Assembly (NCBI GenBank): GCA_026418215.1
Contig: JAOABT010000068.1
Span: 1-6,043 of the forward strand
DNA from: Clostridia bacterium
GTDB taxonomy: Bacteria; Bacillota; Clostridia; DSM-8532
Reading direction: 5' to 3'
DNA: 6,043 bases
Position 1 is the first letter of the stretch, and every line of letters begins with the position of its first letter. Shown here piece by piece: positions 4,475 through 6,043 of this stretch. The translations under genes and the position numbers were made by a program. The notes below the pieces were generated by a model that worked only from the letters and a program-made list of their open reading frames with translations, was not told the origin of the DNA and made no database searches.

Positions 4475-6043
4475 ATGGCCTATTTGAGCCGCATTTTAGG
4501 CACCATCGTGCGTGAAAAGGAGGGCCTTTCCGAGATTTCTAACCTCAAACGCCGAGAAATGAACAAAAGAGAGCTTTATGCTCTTTTCAATGAGCTTGAG
4601 TTTAACAGCCTTATCAAGAAAATGGGTCTGGATACGGTCGATACAGAGGCTGAGCCGGCAGCGGCAGAAGCAGAAGCGCTAAATACAGCTGAAGCTATCA
4701 TTCTTGAGGATCAAAAGGCGCTTGACGCTGCCATCCTTTTCTTAAGCCAGCAGGAAAAGCTCGCCGTGTTGCCTCTCTTTGAGAAGAGCTTCAGACTGGG
4801 CGGCTCGCTTATTGCCATAAGCATCGGGACGGAAGAGAGAAGCTACTTCCTCCCAACCTCCGCAGTTGATGAAGATAAGGTGGCAGCGAGCTTAAAGGTG
4901 CTCTTCGAGAACCGTGAGCTCACACTGGTCTGTCCTAGTGTCAAAGAGCTTTACACCTGGGCTTTAAGCCATAACCTCGACCTTCGCTGCCGTCTTTTTG
5001 ATCTTATTGTGGCCGAGTATCTTATCGATGCGTTAGCCAGCCATTACACGGTTTCCGGGCTTATACGAAAATACCTCGGTCAGGAGTTGACGCTGCCAGA
5101 AGCTCCTAAGCTAAAGGGCAAACAGATGGCCATGGATACTGATACCAGGGACTGGGCAACTCCCATGGGAGCGGCTGCAGTGGCCTTTTTGACTATTCTA
5201 GATAAGCAGTCGGCCGTATTAACGGAGAACGAGCAGAATGGGCTCTATTACGACATTGAGCTTCCCCTGTCGCTTGTTTTGGGCAGTATGGAATACTGCG
5301 GGTTTAAGGTGGATCAGAGGAATCTGGAGGAGTATCGGGAACGTCTGGATAAGCGGATTACATCCCTAGAAAAGACGATTTACTTCCTTGCCATGGAAGA
5401 GTTCAATATCAACTCGCCCAAGCAGCTGGGCATTATTTTGTTCGAAAAGCTCGGGCTTAAATCGGCCAAGAAGACCAAAACAGGCTATTCCACCGATGCC
5501 GAGGTTCTCCAGGAGCTTTCAGATCAGCACGAGATCATTCCTTCCATTTTAGAATACCGCCAGCTGGTAAAGCTGAAATCGACCTATGCAGAAGGGCTCG
5601 TCAAGGTCATCAACCCTGAGACCGGGCGAATCCATTCCAGCTTTAATCAGACTGTTACGGCCACCGGGCGCATTTCCAGCACCGAGCCAAACCTTCAGAA
5701 CATACCCATCCGGACCGAGCTGGGCCGTGAAATCCGCCGTGCCTTTGTTCCCCAGGAGGGATATGTCTTTGTCGATGCCGATTACTCCCAGATCGAGCTG
5801 CGTGTTTTAGCCCACATTACAGGCGACGAAATGCTCCAGAAGGCCTTTAAGGAAGGCGTCGACATTCATACCCTCACAGCCTCGCAGGTCTTTAAGGTGC
5901 CTATGGAGGCCGTAACCTCCGATATGCGAAGAGGCGCAAAAGCAGTCAATTTCGGGATTGTGTACGGCATAAGCGATTTTTCGCTGTCCAAGGACATTAA
6001 TGTCTCGCGAAAAGAGGCGGCTCGTTATATTGATGGCTACCTG
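4475..6043 (+). CDS. polA: PolA downstream open frame: Klenow-like polymerase part, if re-initiated
   Basis: After the stop the frame is open from 4367 to the window end. The first in-frame ATG is at 4475 (codon 241), with GAGG 11 bases upstream, a poor arrangement. ATGs at 4559 and 4622 lack a usable site; the one at 4622 (codon 290) would start almost exactly where the 5' nuclease domain ends. AAGGAGGG at 4517-4524 is the strongest site-like string but has no ATG, GTG or TTG at a working distance. The product would carry the exonuclease-like fold, in which the proofreading residues are gone: LPLFE (339-343) replaces the D-x-E motif and DWATPMGAAA replaces the segment with the last Tyr and Asp. 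The polymerase motifs TGRISST, VDADYSQIELR and RRGAKAVNFGIVYG follow. The start given is a guess. Confidence 0.35.
   Translation, partial: MAYLSRILGTIVREKEGLSEISNLKRREMNKRELYALFNELEFNSLIKKMGLDTVDTEAEPAAAEAEALNTAEAIILEDQKALDAAILFLSQQEKLAVLPLFEKSFRLGGSLIAISIGTEERSYFLPTSAVDEDKVAASLKVLFENRELTLVCPSVKELYTWALSHNLDLRCRLFDLIVAEYLIDALASHYTVSGLIRKYLGQELTLPEAPKLKGKQMAMDTDTRDWATPMGAAAVAFLTILDKQSAVLTENEQNGLYYDIELPLSLVLGSMEYCGFKVDQRNLEEYRERLDKRITSLEKTIYFLAMEEFNINSPKQLGIILFEKLGLKSAKKTKTGYSTDAEVLQELSDQHEIIPSILEYRQLVKLKSTYAEGLVKVINPETGRIHSSFNQTVTATGRISSTEPNLQNIPIRTELGREIRRAFVPQEGYVFVDADYSQIELRVLAHITGDEMLQKAFKEGVDIHTLTASQVFKVPMEAVTSDMRRGAKAVNFGIVYGISDFSLSKDINVSRKEAARYIDGYL

Larger units (their letters stand above)
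3755..6043 (+). pseudogene. polA: DNA polymerase I, interrupted at codon 204 (3' end outside window)
   Basis: The full reading frame spans 763 codons in the window, with a single break: TAA at 4364-4366. Pol I fills gaps in repair and removes RNA primers from Okazaki fragments. Domains in order: 5' nuclease (about 1-290), an Ala/Glu linker (about 293-310), a 3'-5' exonuclease-like fold (about 315-500) and the polymerase palm, fingers and thumb. Using E. coli numbering, the R668, D705, R754, K758, F762 and Y766 positions all appear, with identical spacing, as Arg639, Asp676, Arg725, Lys729, Phe733 and Tyr737; motif C would lie beyond the window. About 130-140 residues are missing at the right edge, judged from E. 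coli. Apart from the stop, no frameshift or other damage is seen. It could be a recent pseudogene, a sequence error over an intact gene, or a gene made in two parts. Confidence 0.85.

Noticed and set aside
5586..5810. 74-codon + strand frame in another phase within the polymerase domain
   Set aside because: It overlaps the TGRISST and DYSQIELR motifs of the real frame and is proline/serine-rich shadow sequence.
3755..6043. Reassigned TAA codon (alternative genetic code)
   Set aside because: murT, the response regulator and the 39-residue gene end at TAA at sensible family lengths, and there is only one internal TAA in the long polA frame.

Overview
The window reads as a piece of chromosome from an endospore-forming Clostridia-type Firmicute. 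The evidence is the tail of a spore photoproduct lyase gene, a MurT-GatD pair (peptidoglycan amidation, typical of Gram-positives), a polA whose proofreading site is degenerate as in Bacillus and Clostridia Pol I, strong AGGAGG-type ribosome binding sites, and balanced base composition. I cannot name a genus; Eubacteriaceae or a relative is only a guess.

Layout. Positions 1-352 hold the 3' end of splB on the + strand. Positions 353-530 hold no recognised gene, but they contain a doubtful 42-codon open frame and two good hairpins. A stem-loop flanked by an A-tract and a T-tract (532-566) can terminate transcription from both sides. From about 3628 down to 633 everything reads on the - strand: a stand-alone response regulator (3584-3147), murT (3106-1709), a possible 43-codon frame (1690-1559) bridging into gatD (1571-822), and a convincing 39-residue hydrophilic protein (752-633). 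Same-strand order and short gaps suggest one operon, possibly with internal processing or attenuation at a hairpin on the regulator's stop codon. Positions 3585-3754 are the divergent control region: a 7-bp inverted repeat with a 4-bp centre (3631-3648) contains a consensus TATAAT for the - strand and a weaker -10 for the + strand. polA runs from 3755 on the + strand past the window end.

Working together. MurT and GatD form the enzyme that amidates D-glutamate in lipid II. The response regulator has no output domain, and no kinase gene is visible. The small basic protein has no assigned role. SplB repairs UV damage during spore germination and PolA does repair and Okazaki-fragment maturation; both touch DNA repair, but nothing here shows they are co-regulated.

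Most striking observation. polA has an in-frame TAA at codon 204, inside the conserved helix-hairpin-helix of the 5' nuclease domain, where the family has lysine. The same frame then stays open for 559 codons with all visible polymerase motifs intact. A single A-to-T change explains it, so it is a recent nonsense mutation, a sequence error, or less likely a gene expressed as two pieces. I see no phage, insertion sequence, CRISPR array, tRNA or rRNA, and no clear new multi-gene system.
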